Assembly (NCBI GenBank): GCA_029237695.1
Contig: CM055279.1
Location: forward strand, 61,321,086-61,385,085
DNA: 64,000 nucleotides
Reading direction: 5' to 3'
DNA from: Conchocele bisecta
Taxonomy: Eukaryota; Mollusca; Bivalvia; Lucinida; Thyasiridae
The notes beneath the pieces were generated by a model. It was not told where the DNA came from. It was given only the letters and a program-made list of their open reading frames with translations, and searched no databases. The translations under genes and the position numbers were made by a program. Below, piece after piece: positions 9,906 to 22,111 of the stretch (position 1 is the first letter of the stretch; each line of letters begins with the position of its first letter).

Positions 9906-10265
9906 CAGGGCTCCAGATAAGGAATTAGTAATTGAGTATTTTCACTCCATCACTTCTGAAGCAATTGGGTATTTCAAAATTTTAATTGGGTAAAATAAAA
10001 TAACACTACTGTGTACACAACAACAGATAGCACTTCTTGAATAGTTTGCTTCGAAATGAAAACATGTCTTGGCATTTCATTAGAATTGTCTCCTTGGAAT
10101 GAAATACCAAGATGTGTTTTCATGGAAAATATTGTTTTCTGCAGCATGATAAAGGTACCACAAAATTGTTATTGCTTTTTGATAATCGCTACTTCTGATT
10201 TCAATTGGGTTTTTGGTAATTTTAATTGGGTATTTAAGCAAATACGCAGCTTATCTGGAGCTCTG
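9906..10265. mobile_element. MITE with CAGGGCTCC/GGAGCTCTG ends (copy 2)
   Basis: CAGGGCTCCAGATAAGG to CTTATCTGGAGCTCTG, parallel to 8035-8419 through most of its length. No clean target duplication is visible. Confidence 0.7.
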
Positions 10266-10344
10266 GTACTACATGTATCAAAATGTTCAACCAATTCTTA
10301 CATCTATTTTCTTGATTTCGTCATGAAAGTTTACATTGTTACCA

Positions 10345-10381
10345 CTCAGTTGAACCGTCTCGACGAGACGGTTCAACTGAA
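10345..10381. repeat. Perfect short palindrome
   Basis: AGTTGAACCGTCTCGACGAG reads on into its own complement. One arm with the same flank (ACCACTCAG and its complement) recurs at 47497-47520, so this is the apex of a dispersed foldback. Confidence 0.7.
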
Positions 10382-10831
10382 ACATCATATACTTTAGAGT
10401 ATAAATAAATTAAAGATTTATATTTTTTTTCGTAAAAAAAGGTAAATTTTCGGTATGAAATGGGTTTACTTAATATTAAATTTATCAAGTGAGCCTAGAA
10501 TTAAGTATGTAGGAATTTTTTAGACGTGCCGAGGTGTACATCTGAAACTTGCAGAAACGACATAATTTTATGAGCTTCATTCCACCTTGACATGTATGCT
10601 GGTATTGTATTGAAGTCCTTTGCTTTACCATTAGACTCTCATCACATGCCTGAGTTTAGTCATGTTCCACTGTAAATGTAGATGTGCCTACAGGAGTTAC
10701 ATGTACGTGTAGATGTGCCTGTCGATGTCTGTTCTATCAGAACTTCAATCTACCAGGTAATCAGGTAATCAGTGTAAAACTGGATGGAATCGCTGGAATG
10801 TGCTGATCGTCTGCAGGTGCTGTACACCAAC

Positions 10832-11418
10832 CTGACCCTGAAACATGCTCCTACGTCACATACTGGCACGATGCTTCACCAGGGCCTTGCGATAAAGCTG
10901 CCCACTGACCCTGACATGCTCCTAGTCACTAGGCAGATGCTTAAACACCGGGCCCTTGCTGTAAACTCCCAACCTGACCCTGAAACATGCTCCTACGTCA
11001 CATACTGGCACGATGCTTACACCAGGGCCCTTGTTGTATAAATGCTGCCCAACTGACTGAAACTGCTCCTACGTCACATACTGGCACGATGCTACACGAG
11101 CCCTTGCTGATAAATGCTGCCCAATCTGACCCTGAAACATGCTCCTATGTCACATTCTGGCACGATGCTTACACCAGGGCCTGTGCTGATAAATGCTGCC
11201 CAACCTGACCCTGAAACATGCTCCTACGTCACATATTGGCACAATGCTTACACCAGGGCCCTTGCTGATAAACGTCGACCAACCTGACCCTGAAACATGC
11301 TCCTACGTCACATACTGGCACGATTCTTACACCAGGGCCCTTGCTGATAAACGTCGACCAACCTGACCCTGAAACATGCTCCTACGTCACATACTGGCAC
11401 GATGCTTACACCAGGGCC
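10832..11418 (+). repeat. 76-bp tandem repeat, about eight units
   Basis: The unit contains CTGACCCTGAAACATGCTCC, TACGTCACATACTGGCACG and ACACCAGGGCCCTTGCTG. Early units carry deletions and later ones are more uniform. Open frames across it are by-products of the repetition. Confidence 0.88.
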
Positions 11419-12934
11419 TTAAACTCAGGTAGTTTGATTTGGTGAGGCTGAGCTTTGCTCAATCTTGGTCAATCAATCTGCTTGTTTTTGAGTATGGATT
11501 TGAGCAACATGCTCAGAACCTATACACATACATATTAACAGTTTCTGAGCAATACAGTAAAACATTGCTAAACCGGACACCTAGACCACTTCAGACTTTT
11601 AGGGCCCCCCGAGAATCGGCGGTGCCCTGTACGTTTCGCTCTGTCTGTCTGTCTGTCTGTCCATGTGTATGTCTGTCCGTCTGTCTGTCCATGTGTATGT
11701 CTGTCCGTTCGATTATTAGCTCACCTGAGTCAAAGGTGCTATTGTTACCGCTTTTCGTCCATCGTCTGTCGTCGTCTACCGTCCATAATATCAAACATCT
11801 TCTTCTCCGGAACAGCTGGGCCGATGTCAAACTTTACACACATTGCACATAGGTAGGGGGATTACAAATTTGTTAAAATGGAGGTCGTCGCCAATCCAAG
11901 ATGGCCACCGTCTAAAAATAGCACACATTCTTAAAAAATATTTTTCTCATTAACCGCCAGATGGATTTTGACGAAACTTGGCAGGAATGATCGATGTACA
12001 ATGATCTTTCAAAGGTGTTAAAACCCAGGGGTCAAAAATGGGCATGGCCTGGGGGGGTCCAATCAAATCGAAGATATCAACGAGACGATCGCTCTGGTGC
12101 GGTTTTCATTGAAATCGTATGATTGTCATCCAAGATGGCCACCGAAAGGTCAACCTTTTATATGAGATGTCAAATGTCTTCTTTACAAGAACTGGTCCAC
12201 ATGCCTAAGATCAAGGTCAAATGACTTTTATATTTGCGTTAAAGCTTTTACATACCTTATATCTCCACAACCCTTAATTCAAACTTCAAATAAATACACT
12301 CTGAGACCATCAAATGCCTCGGCGGGCTCGACATGTGGGCCGCGGCCATCTGGTTACTCGCGAACCACTAGGCGATGTTGGTCAAACTTTACAGGGATAA
12401 TGTATTGGTGAAGCCTTTTCAGAATTGTTAAAATAGAGGTCGGCACTAATCCAAGTTCATGTACATGTTTTCCTATATACGGATTCTTGTTTGTATTTGC
12501 CTTGGTACCATGGACCTTGAGTAAAAATTGTCAAATGTATATGCTCGAATTTCACCATCAGGTGATGATGTGCGTTGTTTCTAATACAGGATGAGAGAGT
12601 ACGCATCTTTTAACGGTGAATGCCAGCCTTACCGAGATTCACACCGAGATCCAGTTATATATGAGCCCAAGTGATCTTCGTGTAGTGTACTTGTGTATTC
12701 CCGTCTATATATGATTTTGTTATAGGAATGAATGGCCTTTTTGTGGAATTTATCGGGGTATAAACTTGGAAAAGTCGCGGGAATACTGGACGAAGGCCGG
12801 AAGGCCTCGTCCAGTATTCCCGCGACTTTTCCAAGTTTATAACGAAAAGACCATTCATTCCTTATAATTCCAGCATTTGAAATAAATTCCTGAAGAAAAT
12901 GTGTTTATTTTCCGTTTTTAGCCAGGTTTTTTGA
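11419..12934. repeat. Low-complexity and composite repeat debris
   Basis: Includes a relic of the CCGGACAC element (about 11552-11583) and a TCTG microsatellite (11640-11705). From 11711 to about 12357 lies an element starting TTAGCTCACCTGAGTCAAAG and ending GACATGTGGGCCGCGGCC. Such GGCCGCGGCC endings recur at 14443, 17700, 31880 and 47650. No gene recognised. Confidence 0.55.
12713..12868. repeat. Foldback hairpin
   Basis: GGAATGAATGGCCTTTT pairs with GACCATTCATTCC, and ACTTGGAAAAGTCGCGGGA plus ATACTGGACGA pair with their complements. The apex is GGCCGGAAGGCC. The inner arms are essentially perfect over about 40 bp. Confidence 0.8.
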
Positions 12935-14465
12935 AAAAAATCCAGGCTATTGGCAATTATTGGCGAAAGCCGGGCGTCGGCGGCGGCGGGGGGCGGCGGG
13001 CGGCGTCCACAATCAATGTTAAGTTTTCGTGTTTGAGTCCATTTCTTTGTTACTGTACCACCTAGGACCACCAAACTTTCACAGCTTCATAATCAAGGGT
13101 GCCCACCACATATCACTATCCAACATGTTACTTTTTTTTTTAACTTCACCCATTTTTTCCGCGTAGTCGACTTAGCCATTTTCAATGTTAACTTTTCGCG
13201 TTTACAATGTTAAGTTTTCGTGTTTAAGTCCATTTCTTTCGTACTGTACCACCTAGGACCACCAAATTTTCACAGCTTCATACTCAATGGGGTACCCACC
13301 ACATATCACTATCCAACATGTTACTTTTTTTTTTTAACTTCACCCATTTTTTCCGCGCAGTCGACTTAGCCATTTTCAATGTTAAGTTTTCGCGTTTACA
13401 ATGTTAAGTTTTCGTGTTTAAGTCCATTTCTTTGGTACTGTACCACCTAGGACCACCAAACTTTCACAGCTTCATAACCAAGGGATGCCTACCACATACA
13501 ACTATCCAACATGTGACCATTTTTTTACCTTCACCTATTATTTCTACGTAATTGACTTAGCCATTTTCAACGTTAACTTTTTAACGTACATCTGGTTAGA
13601 GTTTTTTGGTTAAAACTTTTTTGTTATACTATATCTCTGCAACTGCTTCGCCCATTACCTTGAAACTTCACATGCGTGTTTATCATCATCCATATTTTCA
13701 TTCTAACCCCCAACCGTGCGACCCCTGTGCCCAATTGTCAAGGTCAAATTACTTTGAATTTTTTTGTTAATGTTTTTTCGTGTACTATATCTCTGCAACT
13801 GCTTCACCCAATACCTTGATACTTCACTGGGTGTTTATCATCATTGTCACACCTGCTTGCGGAAAGCGCGATCCTGTGCCCAATGTCAAGGTCAAATTAC
13901 TTTGAATTTTTTTGTTAAGGTTTTTTCGTGTACTATATCTGCTGCTTCACCCAATACCTTGATACTTCACATGGGTGTTTATCATCATTGTTGCACCTGC
14001 TTGCGGAAAGCGCGATCCTGTGCCCAATGTGAAGGTCAAATTACTTTGAATTTTTTTGTTAAAGTTTTTTTCGTGTACTATATCTCTGCAACTGCTTCAC
14101 CCAATACCTTGATACTTCACATGGGTGTTTATCATCATTGTCGCACCTGCTTGCGGAAAGCGCGATCCTGTGCCCTATGTCAAGTTCAAATTATTTTGAA
14201 TTTTTTTGTTAAAGTTTTTTCGTGTACTATATCTCTGCAACTGCTTCACCCAATACCTTGATACTTCACATGGGTGTTTATCATCATTGTCACACCTGCT
14301 TGCGGAAAGCGCGATATCGTCGGCATTTTGGCATACGTCCGTCCGTTCGTCCGTGTGTCCGGTTAAAGTTTTTTGGTTAAAGTTTTTCCATCTACTATAT
14401 CTATTTTTTTAGTGTCCATGCCTCGCCCCAAGGCGCGACATGCAGGCCACGGCCATCTAGTCTAC
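12935..14465. repeat. Composite element with two tandem blocks
   Basis: Opens with a GGCGGC-rich stretch. A block of about 185-bp units (13012-13560, three copies with ACTGTACCACCTAGGACCAC) follows, then a block of about 147-bp units (13610-14330, five copies with CTATATCTCTGCAACTGCTT and TGTCAAGGTCAAATTACTTT). It ends with GCGCGACATGCAGGCCACGG. This is a non-coding dispersed-repeat architecture. Confidence 0.75.
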
Positions 14466-15330
14466 AAAAAGTGGGTATAATTATGTTATCCAAGTGTCTA
14501 TGCTTGGAAAAAACCTGGCCTTCGTGGCTTTGCCTCGTTTCTTGTCTTAAGAATTATTTTAACTGCGCCTCACGGTTACGGAAAATAGTTTGGCGTGGGA
14601 GTTTACTGGGATATAAATTTTGGACAGAGACTTGCTACGGGCCAATCAAATGTTAGGGAATTGTGTAAATATTTTTGTGCTGGAATTATTAAAGGTTACC
14701 GTAAACGGACGTAGAACTCCATTCAAAATCAATCTAATCGAGGATGGAAGGGCATGCATACTGGTGAAGTCCATCCTTATCGGGATTCACACATGGTCTG
14801 ATACGCAGGGATTTTTCTCTTTGAGAATTAGATCCGTGATATATGGTGCCAAGTAATCTTGGTTCGGTAAGGCCATCAGATCAGGATACTCTGTTTTGAA
14901 TGCTGAATGGATATTGTAATCTCGGTGCAAACCAGTCGCGTCCCCCACCCCGCTCCCCCATACATGTGTATTACTTGGTTAAAACTAAAACGGATGTAGA
15001 ACTCCATTTAATCAATTGCTTCTGATACGATTTGTGAAAAGATGTCTTGTGATAAAAAGTAGGCTGGAAGCATGTTGGTGTGGTCTCCAAACCTCGCGAA
15101 GTTGTGTAAGATATATCTGTACATATAGCGAGACAACTCCTACCCTGGCGACTAATTGTGCCTGTCATGGGCCTCTTGTTTTTTTAAGTTTTTGTAAGAG
15201 GTTCTCAAATCACCTGTACTTTCTGTTTGCCTTCAATCTTCATATTGCACACATCCATTACTTAGTAACGATACATTAATACAATTACCTTTGCTACTGA
15301 TCGTACGTCCATCTGTCTGTTTATTTTGTT
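14466..15330. other. No gene recognised; diverged repeat remnants
   Basis: Two imperfect occurrences of CGGA(C/T)GTAGAACTCCATT (about 14707 and 14990) suggest an old duplication. The rest is unremarkable. Confidence 0.4.
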
Positions 15331-15551
15331 TTAACCCTTAGACTGCTACTCACAACAATTGTTGTCTGCATGCTGTTGCTTTTATATCTTGCCTTATTTC
15401 TCAATAAAAACCTGCTTTGACAGCACTTCAAAATGATTTCCAATGGAAATTATTCCAAAGTGCTGTCAGAGCATGTTTTTGATGATAAAAATGGAAAATA
15501 GAAAATAAACAGCAGACGACAAAAAAAATAAGATAGTGTTGTAAGGGTTAA
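15331..15551. mobile_element. TTAA MITE family A
   Basis: TTAA both sides, CCCTTAGACTGCTACTC to TAAGGG, with the GTCGTCTG and AACAGCAGACGAC arms and a TTTCCAATGGAAA core. Confidence 0.85.
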
Positions 15552-15645
15552 AGTTTTTTTAAGAGTTTCTGAAATAAGGGCTGAGTTTCTCAAATAAAAA
15601 GTCGACGGACCACATTTTCTAGTTCATTTTGATATATTTCACTGT

Positions 15646-15894
15646 TTAACCCTTTCACCCCTAAGTAACTGAATGGGCTGCGATATGTTCGTTTTGCAAC
15701 CAATCCAATCATCGCAAAATGATTTTCAGACTAGTCCATTTATAAAAAGGCGTTATTTGTTGTTCTCAAAAATATGAAAAAAATACTTTTAAATAGTGCA
15801 GATCCTGATGAGACGGCTCGTTACGAGCCGGCTCATCTGGGTCTGCACTGTTTCCATAAACCGCTATAGCGGGCTTTCGGGTTCAAAGGGTTAA
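15646..15894. mobile_element. TTAA MITE family B
   Basis: TTAA plus CCCTTTCACCCCTAAG, ending TTCAAAGGG plus TTAA. The central GACGGCTCGTTACGAGCCG hairpin is intact. Confidence 0.88.
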
Positions 15895-15962
15895 GTGTAA
15901 TGATAATGTATATTCATTATTACAAACTCAAGCATGTCTTTCAGTGTTCATATTTGTGAATT

Positions 15963-16029
15963 ACAGTGAAACCTCGCTAAACCGGACACCCTGGGACCAG
16001 GTTATCCGATTCAACGAGGTTGCACTGTA
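15963..16029. mobile_element. Minimal CCGGACAC hairpin
   Basis: ACAGTGAAACCTCGCTAAAC, CGGACACC, then a diverged complement ending TGCACTGTA. Only the two termini remain, 67 bp. Confidence 0.65.
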
Positions 16030-16254
16030 TATACAAATGTACTTCTTCAATTTACCAAATTTCCCCATTTTCTATTTACCACTTGACATGCCTCCAAACC
16101 CGGTCTGTGATCATGTCAAGTAAATTGAGTTTCGTGTTTTGATTGTCAATTCAGCTGAAGTAATATAAGACGTGTTGCTAATCCTTTCTTCTGGTAATGA
16201 TAAAGGCCCCGGGCTAATTGCTGCTTGATCACAAAACAGTGTAGGGTTAACTGT

Positions 16255-16440
16255 ATCGTAATTTTCAAATTTGCGGCGTATATCAGAAAATGATAGGTCG
16301 GAAAATCTGTTTAATGGCGACGCGCTAGGGGAGCCATTAAACATGTTTTCCGATCTATCATTTTCTGATATACGCCGCTGTGTGACCATCAGCCAATCAG
16401 ATTGCGTGATATTTATAGAGTGCATTAGAAATACTCTTCA
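16255..16440. repeat. Foldback hairpin
   Basis: GCGGCGTATATCAGAAAATG and GATAGGTCGGAAAA pair with TTTTCCGATCTATC and CATTTTCTGATATACGCCGC. The loop holds ATGGCGACGCGCTAGGGG. CAGCCAATCAGATTGCGTGA follows. Open frames on both strands mirror the palindrome. Confidence 0.8.
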
Positions 16441-16715
16441 ACTTGTCACCCATTTTACAGGTTCAGGAAATGAATTCAGTTCTATTCAGTTCAGTTCTCA
16501 TGAATTCAGTATCTACGTGTGTGCATGCGTTTGTAACACCTTTCATTTTTCAATAACTTATGAACCGCTTCACCGATTTTGATAATATTTGGCCACAATG
16601 TGTGTCTAGGGATGGTGCTTTGTTTTGTATATGACCCACATCTGACCATCCAAGGTGAAGGTCACTGAGGACTTGTGTTCACCTTGTTTGTAAGGCAAAT
16701 ACATTACCTTTATTT

Positions 16716-17783
16716 TTAGCTCGACTATTCAAAGAATAGTGAGAGCTTATGTAGTCACCCCGGCCAACGTCGGCCGGCGTCGGCGTCACCGTCACGCCTT
16801 GGTTAAGGTTTTTAGTCAAGCTTGTATATGGAATACTCCTGGCCCTACACCCACCATACTTGGACAACTTCATCTCCTAGTGATGTACATCAACAACCCC
16901 TGACCTATATTTGACCTTGACCTACATTTCCTCTTGAATTACTTGAATTCCCCTTGGTTAAGGTTTTTAGTCAACCTTGGTTAAGGTTTTTAGTCAAGCT
17001 TGTAGATGGAATACTATTGTGCATACAGACACCATACTTGGACAACCTTTTCTCATAGGGATGTACATCACTAACCCCTGATCTATATTTGACCTTGACC
17101 TACATTTCCTCTTGAATTACTTACTTAATTCCCCTTGGTTAAGGTTTTTAGTCAACCTTGGTTAAGGTTTTTAGTCAAGCTTGTAGATGGAATAATATTG
17201 TGCATACATACACCATACTTGGATAACGTTTTCTCATATTAATGTACATCAATAATCCCTGACCTATATTTTACATTGACCTACATTTAACCTTGAATTC
17301 CTTAGTTATTTCCCCTTGGTTAAGGTTTGTACTCAAACTTGGTTAAGGTTTATAGTCAAGCTTGTATATGGAATACTCCTGGGTCTTCAGCAACCATACT
17401 TGGACAACTTCATCTCCTAGTGATGTACATCAATAATCCCTGACCTATATTTGACCTTGACCTACTTTTTACCCTTGGATTACTTAGTTATTTTCCCTTG
17501 GTTAAGGTTTTTAGTCAAGCTTGGATATAGAATACTCCTGGGCCTACAGCAACCATACTTGGAAAAATTCATCTCCTAGTGATGTACATCAATAACCCCT
17601 GACCTATATCTGACATTGACCTACATTTAACCTTGAATTACTTAGTTAATTTCCCTTGGTTAAGGTTTTTAGTCAACCTTGGTTAAGGTTTTTATGCAGG
17701 CCGCGGCCACCTTTTTTGTCAAGCTATGTGTACATCGACAACCCTCGTAGTCGAGCTATGCTGTTCTCCTACAGCTCTTGTTG
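16716..17783 (+). mobile_element. Composite element J (TAGCTCGACTA / TAGTCGAGCTA ends)
   Basis: Starts TTTTAGCTCGACTATTC and ends CGTAGTCGAGCTATGCTG with TCCTACAGCTCTTG, giving an 11-bp inverted terminus. The interior is five or six copies of a roughly 180-bp unit with GGTTAAGGTTTTTAGTCAA, CATACTTGGACAACTTCATC and TTTGACCTTGACCTACATTT, then GCAGGCCGCGGCCACC. No coding sequence. Other copies are at 31117, 40848 and 44006. Confidence 0.75.
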
Positions 17784-17948
17784 TTTATTCAATAACTTAA
17801 GGTCACTGAGGACTTATGTTTTTTTTCTTTTATTATTAAGGCTGCCAGCGAGGGGATTAGCTGAGTGATAACAATGCCCTTGTTTTAATTAAAATAAATA
17901 TAAAACCTATTGTGTTAAACCCATGTATGGAATGCATTGTAAATACCT

Positions 17949-18183
17949 GGGGGCCATTTCACTAAACTTTGTATGACTAAAATGTTTGTGAATGCAAATT
18001 TAGGATCGTCTGGAAATTACTATTAATATATTTACATTTATTGAACATATGCAGCCTATGCTCAATAAATGTAAATCCAATAATTGTTTACAAGAAAACA
18101 TTGTTAATGTGAAATTTACAGACTATCATAATTTTGCATTTACGAACATTTTAATCGTACAAAGTTTAGTGAAACGGCCCCTG
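17949..18183. mobile_element. Foldback MITE family G
   Basis: GGGGGCCATTTCACTAAAC to GTTTAGTGAAACGGCCCC, with the central GCAGCCTATGCTCAATAAAT hairpin intact. It sits at a CCTGG site. Confidence 0.85.
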
Positions 18184-18486
18184 GTAGACAAAGGAATATA
18201 CCTTTTTCTAGATGTACCTTTTTCACAGTGCAGAATGATGTACCAAAAATGTATGTATGTGTGTGTCTTATTACACATACCCAGGATGTTGCCATGGATA
18301 TTGTTTATCAATAAAAGAACACAGGAAAATTTGATAAAGCAAGAAAGAAACTACAAACATGGTTATGTGGTCGGTTCTGGCTGCTGGCTGACTTGATTAT
18401 GTTGTCCTGTAAAACAATAGACGTTGTCCGTGGCAATATGATTAGGGGGAGCAATCCAGTTACAGATTCTCTCCATGACCCCGGGT
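18184..18486. other. No feature recognised
   Basis: No repeat, RNA gene or credible exon seen. Confidence 0.5.
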
Positions 18487-18704
18487 CATATATGGCTGTG
18501 ACTGGAGAAATGGGGCTTATGGTATTTAATGTAGCTCCTGATCAAATAGCATACTCCGGTAGCCTATAAATGATGATTTATATTGCTTCATAGAAGCATG
18601 GCGGGTGTGTCATTGATGGAATGGCGAACAGTGCAGATACTGATCAGACTGTGGGGATGCGCAACCCATAAGCCTCATTTCTCCAGTCACAGTCACATAT
18701 ATGT
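18487..18704. mobile_element. MITE family L (GACTGGAGAAATGGGGCTTA ends)
   Basis: The left end CATATATGGCTGTGACTGG pairs with CCAGTCACAGTCACATATATG on the right, and ATGGGGCTTATGG with CCATAAGCCTCAT. About 218 bp, non-coding. Copies at 19838, 55221 and 61561 carry insertions or tandem expansions. Confidence 0.8.
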
Positions 18705-18862
18705 ATATTGGCTCATCTTCGGAAACTGACATTTTAGTCTATATTTTATGTCACATGGAAAATTGTCTATTTGAGTTGTTGACTGGTTTACTTGAATACC
18801 GCTGCTGTTGAACATGTGTAACATGCGATACATAGAGAATACCAGTCTATAGTGTCTTCTTT

Positions 18863-18966
18863 TGGTATCAAGTTTATCAGGCAAGGCTAGGAAACGCGTA
18901 GGAATTCCGAGGCTCGCCGAAGAATTTGTACTGTTTACGAGCTGAGCCTGATAAACTTGATATTAG
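18863..18966. mobile_element. Foldback element Q (AAGTTTATCAGGC ends)
   Basis: TATCAAGTTTATCAGGC on the left and GCCTGATAAACTTGATA on the right, with AACGCGTAGGAATTCC inside. Relatives lie at 33039 and 60822, and half-copies at 10486 and 63722. Confidence 0.75.
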
Positions 18967-19516
18967 CAGATGCTAAGTTGGTATTCTGTTTATCAGGTAA
19001 CATTTTATGTTAACCGATGATCAAATATAAAATAGTTTTTGTTGAAAGAACGTTGGATTTGTTTGCGTTGCGTCATTACACTGACAGTAACATCATGTGA
19101 TGCTGTTCGACCAATGAAACATTAGTTTTCAGTTTGTGATAACCCTGATATCGTTTTTGCTTAATGCCTGATAAGACATTATGTTATACAGTCTGGTCGT
19201 ATTAGGCCAATACAAAGCTTGTTTCCTGATAAATGTGTGTATGTAGTAACTCATGAAGTGAAGAAAGGTCAATAATATTGGTTATTGACTATTGAAATGA
19301 CTAGAATAACTTTTAAGTAGCTCGGAATTTAGACAGCCTAATCTAGATCACACCGCTTACCCATATATTTGAACCCATTTCTCCATGGCATGTCAAAATG
19401 TTAGAAATATTGGCAGCCATCTTCCAGATTTGAGATACACATGCAGATTAGACCTCGCATTGTCACTGTGGAAATGAGAAATTGAGCTTAGGAAATTTGT
19501 AACCAGTGTAAATACT
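18967..19516. other. No gene recognised
   Basis: Unassigned sequence. Near 19075-19120 there is a promoter-like cluster (GCGTCATTACACTGAC, CATCATGTGATG, GACCAATGAAAC), but no exon adjoins it. Confidence 0.35.
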
Positions 19517-19813
19517 TATCTAGCAAAGTATACTTATCTAGCAAAGTATACTTTGAGGGAGTAATCATTTATTTTCCCCGAAATGCATTATTTCATATAG
19601 AACTAACGACTTACATGTACATATATTTGATGATTAAAAGTATGCAGAATTATTATACTGAATTTATTACATTATCACAGCCAAAATGGCTGTGATAATG
19701 TAATAAATTCAGGATAATAAAAATTAATAAATTTATCCTTAAATTTAATTTTTTTCCCTCTAAGTATACTTTGCTAGATACGTATACTTTGCAATGTTGG
19801 TGAAATAGGCTAC
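19517..19813. mobile_element. Foldback MITE family H (AAAGTATACTTTG ends)
   Basis: TAGCAAAGTATACTTTGAGG on the left and CTTTGCTAGATACGTATACT on the right, with a central perfect hairpin ATTACATTATCACAGCC / GGCTGTGATAATGTAAT. It ends GGTGAAATAGGCTAC. The terminal GTAGCC is missing on the left. Seven copies in the window. Confidence 0.85.
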
Positions 19814-19837
19814 TGTTGTTGGGACGTTAAACTCATT

Positions 19838-20126
19838 CACTTGCACTCTGTACAGTCTGATTAGGACCTGCACTGTTCACCGTTCTAGCAATAAAACACC
19901 TGTCATGCTTCCAACAAGCAACACCTGGTATATACATGTATCTTTATCAGGCTAAAGGAGTGTGCTATTATATTCGATCCGGCGATACAATGGTCACAAA
20001 TCCCATAAGCCCTATTTCTCCAGTCACAAATCCCATAAGCCTTATTTCTCCAGTCACAAATCCCATAAGCCCTATTTCTCCAGTCACAAATCCCATAAGC
20101 CCTATTTCTCCAGTCACAGTCACATG
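19838..20126. mobile_element. MITE family L, left-truncated
   Basis: The interior (GATTAGGACCTGCACTGTTC, CTTTATCAGGCTAAAGGAGT) matches the family-L copy at 55221. The right terminus is present but has been amplified into the 30-bp array at 19994-20122. Confidence 0.65.
19994..20122 (+). repeat. 30-bp minisatellite from a MITE terminus
   Basis: Just over four units of AGTCACAAATCCCATAAGCC plus CTATTTCTCC. The unit equals the family-L right terminus, as in the solo copy at 18664-18690. Open frames on both strands are repeats of PISPVTN-type peptides and are not genes. Confidence 0.9.
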
Positions 20127-20246
20127 GATGGTGGACATGACCCAGAACTGCATGTTCAGACTGAAGAAAAGGGGACACTCTGTGCCGTGTTCTGTTGTGT
20201 GGTAGCTTGTAAAATGCTTCATTTATATCTGAAGGTCTTGAAAACC

Positions 20247-20466
20247 GGGGGCCCGTTTCACTAAACTTCTTACACTAAAATGTTCGTAAGCGCAAATTTA
20301 GAATCGTCTAGAAATTTCAATTGATGGATTTACATTTATTGAGCAGCCTATGTTCAATAAATGTAAATCCAATAATTGTTTACAAGAAAACAGTGTTGAT
20401 GTGAAATTTACAGACTATCATAATTTTGCACTTAAGAACATTTTAGTCGTACGAAGTTTAGTGAAC
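20247..20466. mobile_element. Foldback MITE family G
   Basis: GGGGCCCGTTTCACTAAAC to GTACGAAGTTTAGTGAAC, with the central ACATTTATTGAGCAGCC palindrome slightly shortened. Confidence 0.82.
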
Positions 20467-21112
20467 TGTTTGCTTTTTGCAGCTCAACTTAGTAAATTTT
20501 AAACTTCATGACAGGATTTTCACTACTCAATTTGAAAATCAATGCGTATTGCCACATTGCTGTGAGTATTTTGTACTCCCACTTTCGATAATCAATGCAT
20601 ATTCTGCTCAAATAAGTGCATACAATACACCAATATGTACTGGCCATTCCAACTTGGTGGCCATGTTGTATTCTATATTTATCACAGGAAATCCTTGTTA
20701 TGCCGTGTTTTAACCCATTTCATAAATGTGTTAAGACACACGTGTAATAACACCTGGAGCGAATTTGATTGGCTGGCCACATTACCCTAATTACGTATTC
20801 ATATCAATCCTCCAATGTTGTGTCACATGAATAAAATAGAGACGTTACAAATGACGACCGTAATGGCGCGACGAAGCAATCATGTTTTAAACTTCAAACT
20901 AAGTGTCCATGGCTCATTAAAATTATTGCAATTATCAGAATGAGCTCCCGTAGTATGAAGTGTTTACAAAGAACAGGACTCTGTTTTTTGGCATATTTAT
21001 AATAATTGTATTGCTAGGATAAAAATGTATTTCTCTCTGTGAATATTTTCAACTAGATGCGAAAATAGTCAATGGCGTCTGCTCACTGAAACGTATTGGA
21101 TATCTTCAAATT
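20467..21112. other. No gene recognised
   Basis: Unassigned. A GATTGGCTGGCC CCAAT-type motif and a GTCACATGA E-box-like motif occur at about 20770-20830. Confidence 0.35.
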
Positions 21113-21402
21113 TTCGTTTGTCGTGGCATGAAGCGTGTTTGCCTGTGGTGGCCATGTTGTATCATGTTTGTCATGGCATGAAGCATGTTTGCCTGTGGTG
21201 GATGTTGGTATCCTGTTTGTCATGGCATGAAGCTGTTTGCCTGTGGTGGCCATGTTGTATCTGTTTGTCGTTTGTCGTGGCATGAAGCGTGTTTGCCTGT
21301 GGTGGCCATGTTGTATCATGTTTGTCATGGCATGAAGCGTGTTTGCCTGTGGTGGCCATGTTGTATCATGTTTGTCGTGGCATGAAGCGTGTTTGCCTGT
21401 GG
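21113..21402 (+). repeat. 50-bp minisatellite
   Basis: About six units containing GTTTGTCGTGGCATGAAGCG and TGTTTGCCTGTGGTGGCC. Two units are shortened. The short open frames on both strands follow the repeat. Confidence 0.88.
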
Positions 21403-21559
21403 CTGCAGTCATAGACAACTGCCCCCCTAATTCAATCTGCCAGTAATTGCTGGTTCCCGCTACGGTTGGTCTCCAGCCACCACTTACTGCGTTTCTATCT
21501 CCATAGTTTAGGTCACTGGAGAGCGGGTGTATATTTATCTAGCTGCACATTGATAAACT

Positions 21560-21769
21560 CTTACCATGCTGAATTTATTTTCTCGTCTGCTGTTTATTTT
21601 TTATTTTCCAATTATATCAACTGAAACATAGTTTGTCAGCACGTTAGAATCATTTCCATTGGAAATGATTCTAAAGTGCTGTCAAACCATGTTTTTATTG
21701 TGAAAAGAAAGACAAAATACTAAACAACAGCAGACGACAATTTTTGTTTCCTCGCATTCTGAGGGTTAA
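21560..21769. mobile_element. TTAA MITE family A, diverged left end
   Basis: TCGTCTGCTGTTTATTTT, central TTTCCATTGGAAA, AACAGCAGACGAC and a final GAGGG plus TTAA. The left TTAA is eroded to TTAC. Confidence 0.8.
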
Positions 21770-22111
21770 TTACACCCTGACCGATTAACATTTTATGTAT
21801 GCCATATCAGGCACTGACAATACCGTATGTATTGTAGAGATCCATATCTAACGTCAATCCAGAATTGAAAACTACTTTCATTTAAGTTTGTAAGGCAAGC
21901 ACGTTACATTTCTCAATGACTGCTTCTTCCCCTTAAATGCAGCAGAATGCAGGACATATGACATCTAGAATTCTAAAAAGATTCCCGTGGGAGGCGGGGG
22001 GGAGGTGCCAGACCCCCCATAGCACTAACTCGGGTCAACATTCACCTCCCCAATATTAATTTGCTTCCCACACCTCTGATATATTCAGTTAGTGTAATAT
22101 AAAAAAAATTA
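21770..22111. other. No feature recognised
   Basis: Includes a purine-rich GTGGGAGGCGGGGGGGAGG run near 21987. Nothing else identified. Confidence 0.4.

Noticed and set aside
13764..14412. 165-residue frame with TCLRKARSCA repeats
   Set aside because: Follows the 147-bp tandem units; no known domain.
20740..20900. Promoter for a gene near 20.8 kb
   Set aside because: CCAAT- and E-box-like motifs occur, but no exon or transcript-like feature follows. Too weak to annotate.
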